A DNA stretch of 11,666 nucleotides, from contig NYZP01000028.1 of NCBI GenBank assembly GCA_002687175.1, forward strand, positions 1-11,666, written 5' to 3'. The notes under the pieces were generated by a model. It saw only the letters and a list, made by a program, of their open reading frames with translations. It was not told where the DNA came from and made no database searches. Position 1 is the first letter of the stretch. Each line of letters begins with the position of its first letter. Positions 1 to 5,455 of the stretch are shown in pieces. Position numbers and translations under genes: made by a program. The stretch is from Parcubacteria group bacterium (GTDB taxonomy: Bacteria; Patescibacteria; ABY1; Buchananbacterales; UBA6539).

Positions 1-264
1 ATTATCAACTGCAGGCCTTTTTTCAGCATTTCCCTTGGTATTAACATCGGTATTAACATCAGGATTTTTTATTAAATTTGGTGTGTCTGTGTTAGACATG
101 TCTGGAACCGCTTGTTGTTCTCTTTGTGATGCTAGTTGGTCTTGTCTTAATTCTCGTTTATTTTTATTATCTTTATAATTTTGAAAGTCAACAATATTAT
201 CCGGCGAAGTATTTTTATTTGGTGGGGTGCTAGGGAGATTAATTTTTCTTGCAGGCTCCGCCAT
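1..264 (-). CDS. Unrecognised hydrophilic protein, N-terminal 88 residues (cut by the left edge)
   Basis: I do not recognise this gene. An open frame starts with ATG at 264-262 and stays open for 88 codons to the window edge. The start lies only four bases after the clpC stop codon, so it is probably co-transcribed and translationally coupled; no clear Shine-Dalgarno sequence is visible. The visible part is strongly hydrophilic, rich in Asn, Asp, Lys, Gln and Pro, has no Cys or Trp, and shows no membrane segment. It looks like a disordered N-terminal tail (begins MAEPARKINLPSTPP). A four-residue unit, DVNT, is duplicated at residues 69-76. The folded part, if any, lies outside the window, so no function is proposed. 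Reality of the gene is supported by the uninterrupted frame and the tight junction with clpC. Confidence 0.7.
   Translation of the reverse strand, partial: MAEPARKINLPSTPPNKNTSPDNIVDFQNYKDNKNKRELRQDQLASQREQQAVPDMSNTDTPNLIKNPDVNTDVNTKGNAEKRPAVDN
37..60. repeat. 12-bp perfect tandem duplication inside the left-edge gene
   Basis: The unit GGTATTAACATC occurs twice with no gap (37-48 and 49-60). It is in frame and encodes DVNT-DVNT on the minus strand. It is a plausible slippage product in a disordered region. Confidence 0.75.
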
Positions 265-268
265 CTTA

Positions 269-2755
269 TTAGACCATTATTTTATTATCTTTTACCTTTA
301 CGGCAATGGTTTTATGAACACCTTTATTTTTTAAAATCAGGTTGGCAATTTTATTTTCAATTAATTCTTGAATAACCGTTCTAATGACTCGCGCCCCGGT
401 TTCTGGAGTATAAGCTGTTTTGGCAACTAACTTTGCAACCTTTGGTTCATAGTTTATTTTAATTCCTTGTCCAGCTAAACGGTCTTTCAGCTCCGACAAT
501 TGAATTTTGGTAATTTTGGTGATGGCTTCATCATTTAGTGGTTTAAAAACAATTGTCTTGTCAATACGACTTAAAAATTCTGGAGGGAATTTATGTTTGA
601 GTTTTTTTGCAACCTCGCGCTCTATGGTTTCTAGATTTTTTTCAAGTTTCATTTTTTTGGCATCTGAGTCAAGCTGGAAACCTAGAGCCGCCTGATGGCT
701 AAAACTTTCCGAACCAAGATTAGAAGTCATAATGATAATGGTATTTTTAAAGTTAATCATTTTTCCGGTGCCGTCGGTCAAATAACCATCTTCTAAAATT
801 TGTAGCATTAAATTAAAAATTTGCGGATGAGCTTTTTCAATTTCATCAAACAGTACTACGGAGTATGGTCGTTGTCTAACGGCATCAATCAGCTTCGTAC
901 CTTCTTTGTAACCAACATAACCGGCTGGTGCTCCGATTAGTTTAGAAATATTAAAGCTTTCAGCAAATTCTGACATATCAATCTTGATTAATGACTTGCT
1001 ACTGCCAAAAACGGTTTTAGCTAAGACTCTGGCAGTCTCGGTTTTACCAACCCCGGAAGGCCCTAGAAAAATAAAAGAGCCAATTGGTCTGGAAGCATCA
1101 GCAATCCCAGTGCGTGATCGACGAATAAATTCGGCGATAGTTTTTAGAGTTTTTTCTTGGTAGACTATTTTTTTAGCTAATGTTTTTTCTAAGTTTATTA
1201 AACGATTGATTTCAGTTGCCACTAATTCGTCTAACGGTACGCCCGTCATTTTAGCGACAATTTTGGCTATATCTTTCTCGGTAATTTTGGCTACGGCTCC
1301 TTTTTTCTGCTTAAGACGTTTTTGCCTAAGGTGCTTAAGCTCTTTCTGTAAGTTTTTCTCTTCTAGTTTTAGCTTTAAAGCCAGATTATACTTTTCAGAA
1401 GTTACTGCACCTTGTTTTTTTTCTGATATTTTTTTTAACTCATTGATTAGCTCATCAATTTTTTTGATACTACTATCGGTTGAATGTTTAATTTTTATGG
1501 CCGAAGCAGCTTCATCAATTAAGTCGATTGCTTTATCAGGTAGCGATCGATCTGTGATATATCGGTCAGACAGCTTGGCCGCCGCAATGATTGCATCATC
1601 AGTAATTTTAACTTGATGAAAGATTTCGTAATTATCCTTAACACCATTTAAAATGGCAATTGTTTTTTCGGCCGTAGCTTCTTCAACCATAATTGATTGA
1701 AAACGTCGTTCCAGAGCGGGATCGCTTTCAATATGTTTTTTAAACCCATCCAGGGTAGTGGCACCAATGCAACGAATTTCGCCTCGGGCCAAAGCTGGCT
1801 TTAAGATATTGGCGGCGTCCATTGAACCCGTTGCCGAGCCAGCACCAATGATGTTGTGAATTTCGTCAATAAATAAAATAATATCTGGATTTTTTTTAAC
1901 ATCAGCAATAATTTGTTTAACTCTATTTTCAAATTCACCACGAAAACTGGTACCGGCGACCACTAAACTAAGGTCAAGGGTATATATTTTTTTACCATTT
2001 AAAATTTCTGGGACATCGCCAGTGATAATTTTTTTAGCTAGCCCTTCAACAATGGCAGTTTTGCCAACACCGGGGTCACCCAACAACAGGGGATTATTTT
2101 TATTACGCCTAGACAGAATTTGAATTAATCGGTCTATCTCGTCTTGCCGGCCAATCACTGGATCAATATTTTTTTGTAAGTCAGCGTCGGTTAATTCAGT
2201 GGCAAAAAGATCCAGACCAGTTGGCTGATTGATTATTGATTGTTGATTTTGATTAAGGTAACTGTCGTCTCCACTTTGAGGATAGTTAAGGCCGTTAGCA
2301 AAATCAGGAAATTTTGAAGTACTACTTAAAATGGTATCTATTTGGTGTTGGACTTCAAGTATATTAATATTATTTTTTTTAAAAAAGTCAGTGGTAGGCC
2401 CATCTTTAATAGTTAGGACGGAGGCTAATAAATGTTCAGTTCCAATGTATTTATGTTTGTTTAAACTGGCAATTAAGTAGGCTTTTTCAATCAGTTTTTT
2501 GGTCATCGGCGTTAAAGCAATTTGAGTCAATGTTTGCTTGGTTGGCTTTTCGTCAATTAAGGTATTTTTTATTTCAGTACTTTTTATTTTTGCTTTGGTT
2601 AAAATTTGAGTAGCAATGCTACCTTTTTGTAAATTGAGTCCGTACAAAATGTGTTGAGGGGTAACGGCTTTATGTTTTGAATCTAAGGCTAAGCTAAAAG
2701 CGTTCTTTAAAGCTTTTCTGGAGTGGTCACTAAATTTTTGAAAAATAGAATCCAT
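269..2755 (-). CDS. clpC: ClpC-type Hsp100 AAA+ unfoldase (ATP-dependent Clp protease ATP-binding subunit)
   Basis: This cytoplasmic double-ring AAA+ ATPase unfolds proteins and is expected to feed them to ClpP. The 828 residues show an N-terminal Clp repeat domain (about 1-145), a linker, and a first AAA+ module with Walker A GDPGVGKT (226-233), Walker B ending D297-E298 and arginine finger R350/R351. A short coiled middle domain follows (about 425-485), then a second AAA+ module with Walker A GPSGVGKT (565-572), Walker B ending D637-E638, pore loop GYVGY (612-616), sensor-1 TSN (677-679) and sensor-2 GAR (787-789). ClpB is the main alternative. The middle domain of about 60 residues is too short for ClpB, and the LGF tripeptide at 691-693 sits where ClpC carries its ClpP-docking loop. 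The pore-1 aromatic is Phe271 (FRGEFE), where Tyr is usual. The gene starts 20 bases after the upstream stop, with no evident Shine-Dalgarno, and ends in tandem stops (TAATAA). No clpP is in the window. Confidence 0.93.
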   Translation of the reverse strand: MDSIFQKFSDHSRKALKNAFSLALDSKHKAVTPQHILYGLNLQKGSIATQILTKAKIKSTEIKNTLIDEKPTKQTLTQIALTPMTKKLIEKAYLIASLNKHKYIGTEHLLASVLTIKDGPTTDFFKKNNINILEVQHQIDTILSSTSKFPDFANGLNYPQSGDDSYLNQNQQSIINQPTGLDLFATELTDADLQKNIDPVIGRQDEIDRLIQILSRRNKNNPLLLGDPGVGKTAIVEGLAKKIITGDVPEILNGKKIYTLDLSLVVAGTSFRGEFENRVKQIIADVKKNPDIILFIDEIHNIIGAGSATGSMDAANILKPALARGEIRCIGATTLDGFKKHIESDPALERRFQSIMVEEATAEKTIAILNGVKDNYEIFHQVKITDDAIIAAAKLSDRYITDRSLPDKAIDLIDEAASAIKIKHSTDSSIKKIDELINELKKISEKKQGAVTSEKYNLALKLKLEEKNLQKELKHLRQKRLKQKKGAVAKITEKDIAKIVAKMTGVPLDELVATEINRLINLEKTLAKKIVYQEKTLKTIAEFIRRSRTGIADASRPIGSFIFLGPSGVGKTETARVLAKTVFGSSKSLIKIDMSEFAESFNISKLIGAPAGYVGYKEGTKLIDAVRQRPYSVVLFDEIEKAHPQIFNLMLQILEDGYLTDGTGKMINFKNTIIIMTSNLGSESFSHQAALGFQLDSDAKKMKLEKNLETIEREVAKKLKHKFPPEFLSRIDKTIVFKPLNDEAITKITKIQLSELKDRLAGQGIKINYEPKVAKLVAKTAYTPETGARVIRTVIQELIENKIANLILKNKGVHKTIAVKVKDNKIMV

Positions 2756-2775
2756 ATGTTGCGTTTTATATTATT

Positions 2776-3213
2776 TTAATTATTTGGATCATTAGGGTCA
2801 GTACCGACAACATTTTCAATAATATCTGGCACGCCGTCATTGTCACTATCTACAGGGTCTGGTACTGGTTCGGTTGATCCTGCTGGTTCTTGATTGTTAG
2901 GGTCAGTACCGACAACATTTTCAATAATATCTGGCACGCCATCATTGTCACTATCTACAGGGTCTGCTTCTTGGGTTAGTGAGTCATTATTTTGTTGCTC
3001 AATCTCTTTATTTATTTCATCCGTAATGGGCTGTTTGGTGTTGGTGTTAGATAGCAAAGAACTCTTTGATGAAGCAGTAAGTAGCCAGCCAATTATCCCT
3101 AAAATCAAAATTAATACTACGAAGATTATTAATGATGTGATAATTAAAGCTCTCGGGATTTTTTTTTCTTTATCAGCACTGGGGTATAGATTATTTTTAT
3201 TTTCGTTAGCCAT
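2776..3213 (-). CDS. Single-pass membrane protein with two thrombospondin-type-3-like calcium-binding repeats
   Basis: This 145-residue protein has a short basic cytoplasmic N-terminus, one membrane helix (about residues 22-47), a polar linker rich in Asn, Gln and Glu (50-82), and two identical repeats at 84-106 and 119-141. Each repeat holds the acidic pattern D-S-D-N-D-G-V-P-D followed by IIENVVGTDPN. This is the Ca2+-binding loop signature of thrombospondin type 3 repeats, common in bacterial surface proteins. Topology is inferred to be N-in, repeats outside. The start lies six bases after the htpX stop and the gene ends 20 bases before clpC, so it is inside that operon. Its job is unknown; a calcium-stabilised stalk or envelope-tethered accessory is plausible, but nothing in the sequence names a partner. 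Confidence 0.8.
   Translation of the reverse strand: MANENKNNLYPSADKEKKIPRALIITSLIIFVVLILILGIIGWLLTASSKSSLLSNTNTKQPITDEINKEIEQQNNDSLTQEADPVDSDNDGVPDIIENVVGTDPNNQEPAGSTEPVPDPVDSDNDGVPDIIENVVGTDPNDPNN
2792..2966. repeat. Near-perfect 70-bp direct repeat, period 105 bp
   Basis: Copies at 2792-2861 and 2897-2966 differ at a single base (2836 G versus 2941 A, a silent change) and encode the two calcium-loop repeats. The 105-bp period is exactly 35 codons. The near-identity at nucleotide level indicates recent duplication or ongoing gene conversion. Confidence 0.92.
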
Positions 3214-3219
3214 TCTAAA

Positions 3220-4113
3220 TTAAATCATTTTTCTTAGTGTGCTAATACGGTCATGCACTGGTGGGTGAGTGGCAAAAAGTTTTGCTAAAGCGTGTTTACC
3301 ACGACCAAAGGGAGTGGCAATATATAGATGTGCCGTAGCATTGTTGGCGCGTTTCATGGCCAGATTTTCAGTAGCAATTTTTTCTAAAGCTTTGGCCAAG
3401 CCTTCAGGGTAACGAGTTAGTAAAGCACCAGAGGCATCAGCTAAAAATTCTCGTTTTCGGGAAATAGCTAACTGGATAATTTTTCCAATAATTGGTGACA
3501 GTACCAACAAGACCATACCGACGATTAAAAGTATTATTTGTAGTTGACCACCTTGACTGTCCCTTTTTCTGCCACCGCCCCAAAATCTGATGCGGATAAA
3601 CAGATCTGACAGTAAAGCAATTAAACCAACCATTACAATCACTACGGTCATCAGTAGAATATCATAATTTTTGATGTGGGAAAGCTCATGAGCAATCACA
3701 CCTTCAAGCTCTTCGTTTTCAAGTTTGGTTACCGCCCCGGTGGTAACTGCCATAGAAGCGTGTTTGGGATTTCGGCCAGTAGCAAAAGCGTTAATTGCTT
3801 TGTCCTTTATAAGATAAACTTTAGGCATTGGCAGTCCGGCGGTGATAGTTAAGTTTTCTACCATTCGGTAAAGATAAGGATTGTCATTTTGGGTAATTGG
3901 CCCTTTGGCTCCGGCAGAGAGCAAAGCCACCTTATCACCTTTAAAATAACTACTTAAAGAAACAATAATAGAGAAGACGGCGGCAAACACCACCCCGGCA
4001 TAGCCAATATCAGTAGTTTGTGAGAACACCCAACCAATGAATAATACTACAACTGTGAACAAAACTACCAGGACAGTCGTTTTTCGTTTATTAGAAGATA
4101 TCTGGTTGTACAT
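3220..4113 (-). CDS. htpX: HtpX-family membrane zinc metalloprotease (peptidase M48)
   Basis: This integral membrane endopeptidase degrades damaged or misfolded membrane proteins, with the active site facing the cytoplasm. The 297-residue length is normal for HtpX. Two N-terminal membrane helices (about 11-30 and 36-54) precede the conserved region NAFATGRNP (108-116). The zinc site HELSH is at residues 142-146 (ligands H142 and H146, catalytic E143), and the third ligand is E222 in the KREFLAD motif. Two further hydrophobic stretches lie at about 152-174 and 191-213. The conserved THPP segment is at 282-285. The start is supported by a Shine-Dalgarno-like GAAGGA with good spacing. In many bacteria htpX neighbours lemA; here the four-helix-bundle gene separates them. 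Downstream the next gene begins after only six bases. Confidence 0.95.
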   Translation of the reverse strand: MYNQISSNKRKTTVLVVLFTVVVLFIGWVFSQTTDIGYAGVVFAAVFSIIVSLSSYFKGDKVALLSAGAKGPITQNDNPYLYRMVENLTITAGLPMPKVYLIKDKAINAFATGRNPKHASMAVTTGAVTKLENEELEGVIAHELSHIKNYDILLMTVVIVMVGLIALLSDLFIRIRFWGGGRKRDSQGGQLQIILLIVGMVLLVLSPIIGKIIQLAISRKREFLADASGALLTRYPEGLAKALEKIATENLAMKRANNATAHLYIATPFGRGKHALAKLFATHPPVHDRISTLRKMI

Positions 4114-4120
4114 GAGTTAA

Positions 4121-4126
4121 TCCTTC
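4121..4126 (-). promoter_or_regulatory. Ribosome binding site of htpX
   Basis: GAAGGA on the minus strand lies seven bases before the ATG at 4113-4111. It is one of the few clear Shine-Dalgarno sequences in this block and supports the chosen start. Confidence 0.7.
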
Positions 4127-4141
4127 AATTTTATTTTTTAG

Positions 4142-4199
4142 AAATTACAAATTCAAAATAATAAATCCTAAATAAATTCAAAATTTAAATGACCAAAAT
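4142..4199 (+). repeat. Left arm of imperfect inverted repeat around the four-helix-bundle gene
   Basis: Three blocks in order, AAATTACAAAT (4142-4152), AAATAAATTC (4170-4179) and GACCAAAAT (4191-4199), reappear in the same order on the minus strand at the other end of the gene. The first two are perfect and the third has one mismatch; spacers differ in length. Confidence 0.5.
4184..4193. repeat. 10-bp direct repeat, left copy (possible target-site duplication)
   Basis: TTTAAATGAC occurs here and again at 4665-4674 in the same orientation, on either side of the four-helix-bundle gene. It overlaps the left inverted-repeat arm instead of lying outside it, so its reading as a target-site duplication is weak. 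Confidence 0.3.
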
Positions 4200-4214
4200 T
4201 ATAAATTAACTATC

Positions 4215-4625
4215 CTATTTTTTTGCCTTGGTTTTTTCTATTATTGAAGCAAATATTTTTACCAGTTCATTCGTTTCTTGTAGTAATGGTTGAGTTTTTT
4301 CAACTAGTTCGGAGTTAGTCTCAACTATCAGATGCAACCAATAAATTGTTTCCTTACCTTCTTTTCTACAAATCCTCATCCTGTATTGAAAATCTTTTTT
4401 TGTTTCTGTTTCGTTAGCTTCTCTATAATTTGCACCCATTGATGTTCCTGAACGGATAACTTGATCTATTAGCCTAAAATTTATGGAATTTTTTGGTAAA
4501 GCTTTACACATTTTGATTATTCTTTTTCCGTACTTTAATGTTCTATCTTCTAAATCATATCGTTTTTGATTTTGGCCATTGGAATTTATTTGTGATTTGT
4601 AATTTTGAGCTTGTGATTTATACAT
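4215..4625 (-). CDS. Four-helix-bundle protein of the 23S rRNA intervening-sequence (S23/IVP) family
   Basis: This 136-residue protein has the family's hallmark segments: RSGTSMGANYREA (58-70), and DFQYRMR followed by an acidic, aromatic helix containing ETIYWLHLI (78-100). Four predicted helices lie at about 25-41, 46-71, 75-103 and 110-133. Members occur inside 23S rRNA intervening sequences and as free-standing genes, and the fold resembles the Avd accessory protein of diversity-generating retroelements. The biochemical role of free-standing members is not established. Residues 7-19 of the Lys/Gln/Asn-rich N-terminus are encoded by the right inverted-repeat arm, so the N-terminus looks derived from repeat sequence. 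The start codon lies within a strong hairpin and has no Shine-Dalgarno. The gene sits between lemA and htpX on the same strand, 62 bases after lemA and 101 bases before htpX, and appears to be an insertion. Confidence 0.9.
   Translation of the reverse strand: MYKSQAQNYKSQINSNGQNQKRYDLEDRTLKYGKRIIKMCKALPKNSINFRLIDQVIRSGTSMGANYREANETETKKDFQYRMRICRKEGKETIYWLHLIVETNSELVEKTQPLLQETNELVKIFASIIEKTKAKK
4569..4605 (-). repeat. Right arm of imperfect inverted repeat, inside the four-helix-bundle reading frame
   Basis: On the minus strand this contains AAATTACAAAT (4605-4595), AAATAAATTC (4591-4582) and GGCCAAAAT (4577-4569), colinear with the left arm. It encodes about residues 7-19 of the four-helix-bundle protein. 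Confidence 0.5.
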
Positions 4626-4659
4626 AGCATTTTAGTTTTTATGAATAAAAACGCTATGT
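4622..4659. repeat. 14-bp bulged hairpin overlapping the four-helix-bundle start codon
   Basis: Outer arms ACATAGC (4622-4628) and GCTATGT (4653-4659) and inner arms GTTTTTA (4635-4641) and TAAAAAC (4646-4652) pair perfectly, with a TGAA loop and a six-base bulge (4629-4634). The gene's ATG (4625-4623) is in the outer arm, so on the mRNA the structure would bury the start. No U-run follows on the minus strand, so it is not a typical intrinsic terminator of lemA. Confidence 0.7.
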
Positions 4660-4664
4660 TGATT

Positions 4665-4674
4665 TTTAAATGAC
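4665..4674. repeat. 10-bp direct repeat, right copy
   Basis: This is the second copy of TTTAAATGAC (see 4184-4193). It lies between the hairpin and the end of lemA. Confidence 0.3.
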
Positions 4675-4687
4675 AAACCTTAAATAT

Positions 4688-5242
4688 TTAGAATTTTACT
4701 TTAACGTTTTCCCGCTCTTTGTTGTCAGCTTGAAAAAAATCAAATTTAGTAAAACCAAGCATACCAGCCACCAAGTTGTTAGGGAATACTTCAATCTTAA
4801 TATTAAAGTCACGAGCGTTGCTGTTGTAAAATCGGCGAGCCGCTTGAATTTTATTTTCGGTGTCCGACAGCTCATCTTGCAGTTGTAAAAAGTTCTGCGA
4901 CGCTTTTAGGTCAGGATAATTTTCAGCCACCGCAAAAATTGATTTTAAGGCTTGGGATAACATATTTTCCGCGGCTCCTTTAGCTTCTATACCTCCAGCG
5001 TTAATTGCCGCGGTTCTGGCCTTAGTCACATTTTCGAACAGTTCCTTTTCGTGTTTAGCATAGCCCTTCACCGTGTCCACCAAATTAGGAATTAGGTCAT
5101 GACGTCTTTTAAGTTGAACATCAATGTCTGAAAAAGCCTCTTGTGACCTATTTTTGAGTCTAATTAGGCTGTTAAAAATAAAAATTAGCCATAAAATGAC
5201 CAGTCCGACAGCGATTAGAATAATCCACAGTATATTTTCCAT
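4688..5242 (-). CDS. lemA: LemA family protein
   Basis: This 184-residue membrane-anchored helical protein has the family's standard length. An N-terminal membrane helix (about 4-24) is followed by RLKNRSQEAFSDIDVQLKRR, in which D41-V-Q-L-K-R-R-H-D-L-I-P-N-L-V55 is the family signature. Further conserved segments are NYPDLKAS (108-115), ENKIQAARRFYN (129-140) and the C-terminal FP..VAG.LGF (153-164). The helical domain is expected outside the membrane. LemA proteins have no proven enzymatic activity; they are frequently encoded beside HtpX-type proteases, which suggests a shared role in membrane protein quality control. It is the first gene of the leftward block, facing the divergent control region, and has the best Shine-Dalgarno sequence in that block. 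It is separated from htpX by the presumed inserted gene. Confidence 0.94.
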   Translation of the reverse strand: MENILWIILIAVGLVILWLIFIFNSLIRLKNRSQEAFSDIDVQLKRRHDLIPNLVDTVKGYAKHEKELFENVTKARTAAINAGGIEAKGAAENMLSQALKSIFAVAENYPDLKASQNFLQLQDELSDTENKIQAARRFYNSNARDFNIKIEVFPNNLVAGMLGFTKFDFFQADNKERENVKVKF

Positions 5243-5252
5243 ATAAATTTTT

Positions 5253-5258
5253 CTCCTT
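5253..5258 (-). promoter_or_regulatory. Ribosome binding site of lemA
   Basis: AAGGAG on the minus strand lies 10 bases before the ATG at 5242-5240. It is a strong match, although the spacing is at the long end. Confidence 0.75.
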
Positions 5259-5280
5259 GATTATATTAGATTATTTATTT

Positions 5281-5308
5281 AGTGTAAGGATTTTAATTTG
5301 TTGCTCAA
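5281..5308 (-). promoter_or_regulatory. Possible lemA promoter
   Basis: On the minus strand TTGAGC (5308-5303) and TACACT (5286-5281) are separated by 16 bases, each matching four of six consensus positions. Transcription would start near 5274, giving a leader of about 31 bases that includes the Shine-Dalgarno. The match is weak and rests on position. Confidence 0.3.
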
Positions 5309-5344
5309 TATTGAGTTTTATGTTAAAATATAGTCAACAAATTA
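5294..5344. promoter_or_regulatory. Nested dyads in the divergent control region (candidate operator)
   Basis: A perfect 10-bp inverted repeat, TAATTTGTTG (5294-5303) and CAACAAATTA (5335-5344), encloses a perfect 12-bp palindrome CTCAATATTGAG (5304-5315) that abuts its left arm. The dyads overlap the best -35 candidates of both divergent promoters. A regulator binding here could control lemA and the surface-protein operon together. The repeats are seen directly; the operator role is inferred. Confidence 0.45.
5301..5329 (+). promoter_or_regulatory. Possible promoter of the surface-protein/pilus block
   Basis: TTGCTC (5301-5306) and an extended -10, TGT-TAAAAT (5321-5329), have 17-base spacing. 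This would give a leader of about 120 bases. A second -10-like TATAAT at 5363-5368 has no convincing -35. The region is very A/T-rich, so chance matches are likely. Confidence 0.35.
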
Positions 5345-5442
5345 GTTTATTAATATAAATTATATAATAAAAAAGAGGTTTGGTCAAAAATTTTTTTGGG
5401 AAAAATAATTTTAGTTTATCCCCAAAGTTTTTATTTTTGAAA

Positions 5443-5447
5443 GAGGT
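5443..5447 (+). promoter_or_regulatory. Ribosome binding site of the 1225-residue surface protein
   Basis: GAGGT lies eight bases before the ATG at 5456 and supports that start, which also gives a proper signal sequence. Confidence 0.65.
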
Positions 5448-5455
5448 ACAAATTT

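Larger units (their letters stand above)
4142..4674. mobile_element. Candidate small mobile cassette carrying a four-helix-bundle gene
   Basis: A 411-base gene lies between lemA and htpX and is bounded on both sides by related A/T-rich sequence in opposite orientation. The outer boundaries are uncertain: inverted-repeat blocks start at 4142 on the left and 4605 on the right, while a 10-bp direct repeat is at 4184-4193 and 4665-4674. There is no transposase; if mobile, it must be moved in trans or be a relic. Part of the similarity could be chance in A/T-rich DNA. Confidence 0.35.

Noticed and set aside
1206..1616. Plus-strand open frame antisense to clpC, and other short frames opposite or inside the large genes
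   Set aside because: They lie fully within well-supported genes, have no ribosome binding site or recognisable protein features, and are explained as shadow frames.
269..2755. ClpB disaggregase
   Set aside because: The middle domain is too short for ClpB, and an LGF tripeptide sits at the ClpP-docking position.
4215..4625. Four-helix-bundle gene as a 23S rRNA intervening sequence or as Avd of a diversity-generating retroelement
   Set aside because: No rRNA sequence surrounds it, and no reverse transcriptase, template repeat or C-type-lectin variable protein is present in the window.
4626..4659. Hairpin as an intrinsic terminator of lemA
   Set aside because: The stem is A/T-rich in its inner half and is not followed by a U-run on the minus strand.
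5261..5288. TTACAC-N16-TATAAT on the minus strand as the lemA promoter
   Set aside because: The -10 touches the Shine-Dalgarno, so the transcript would start in or after the ribosome binding site. A similar TTGAAT-N17-TAAAAT just before htpX was rejected for the same reason.
5395..5426. TTTGGG/CCCAAA inverted repeat in the leader of the fibre gene as a regulatory hairpin
   Set aside because: Only six base pairs with a 20-base loop in very A/T-rich DNA; not distinguishable from chance.
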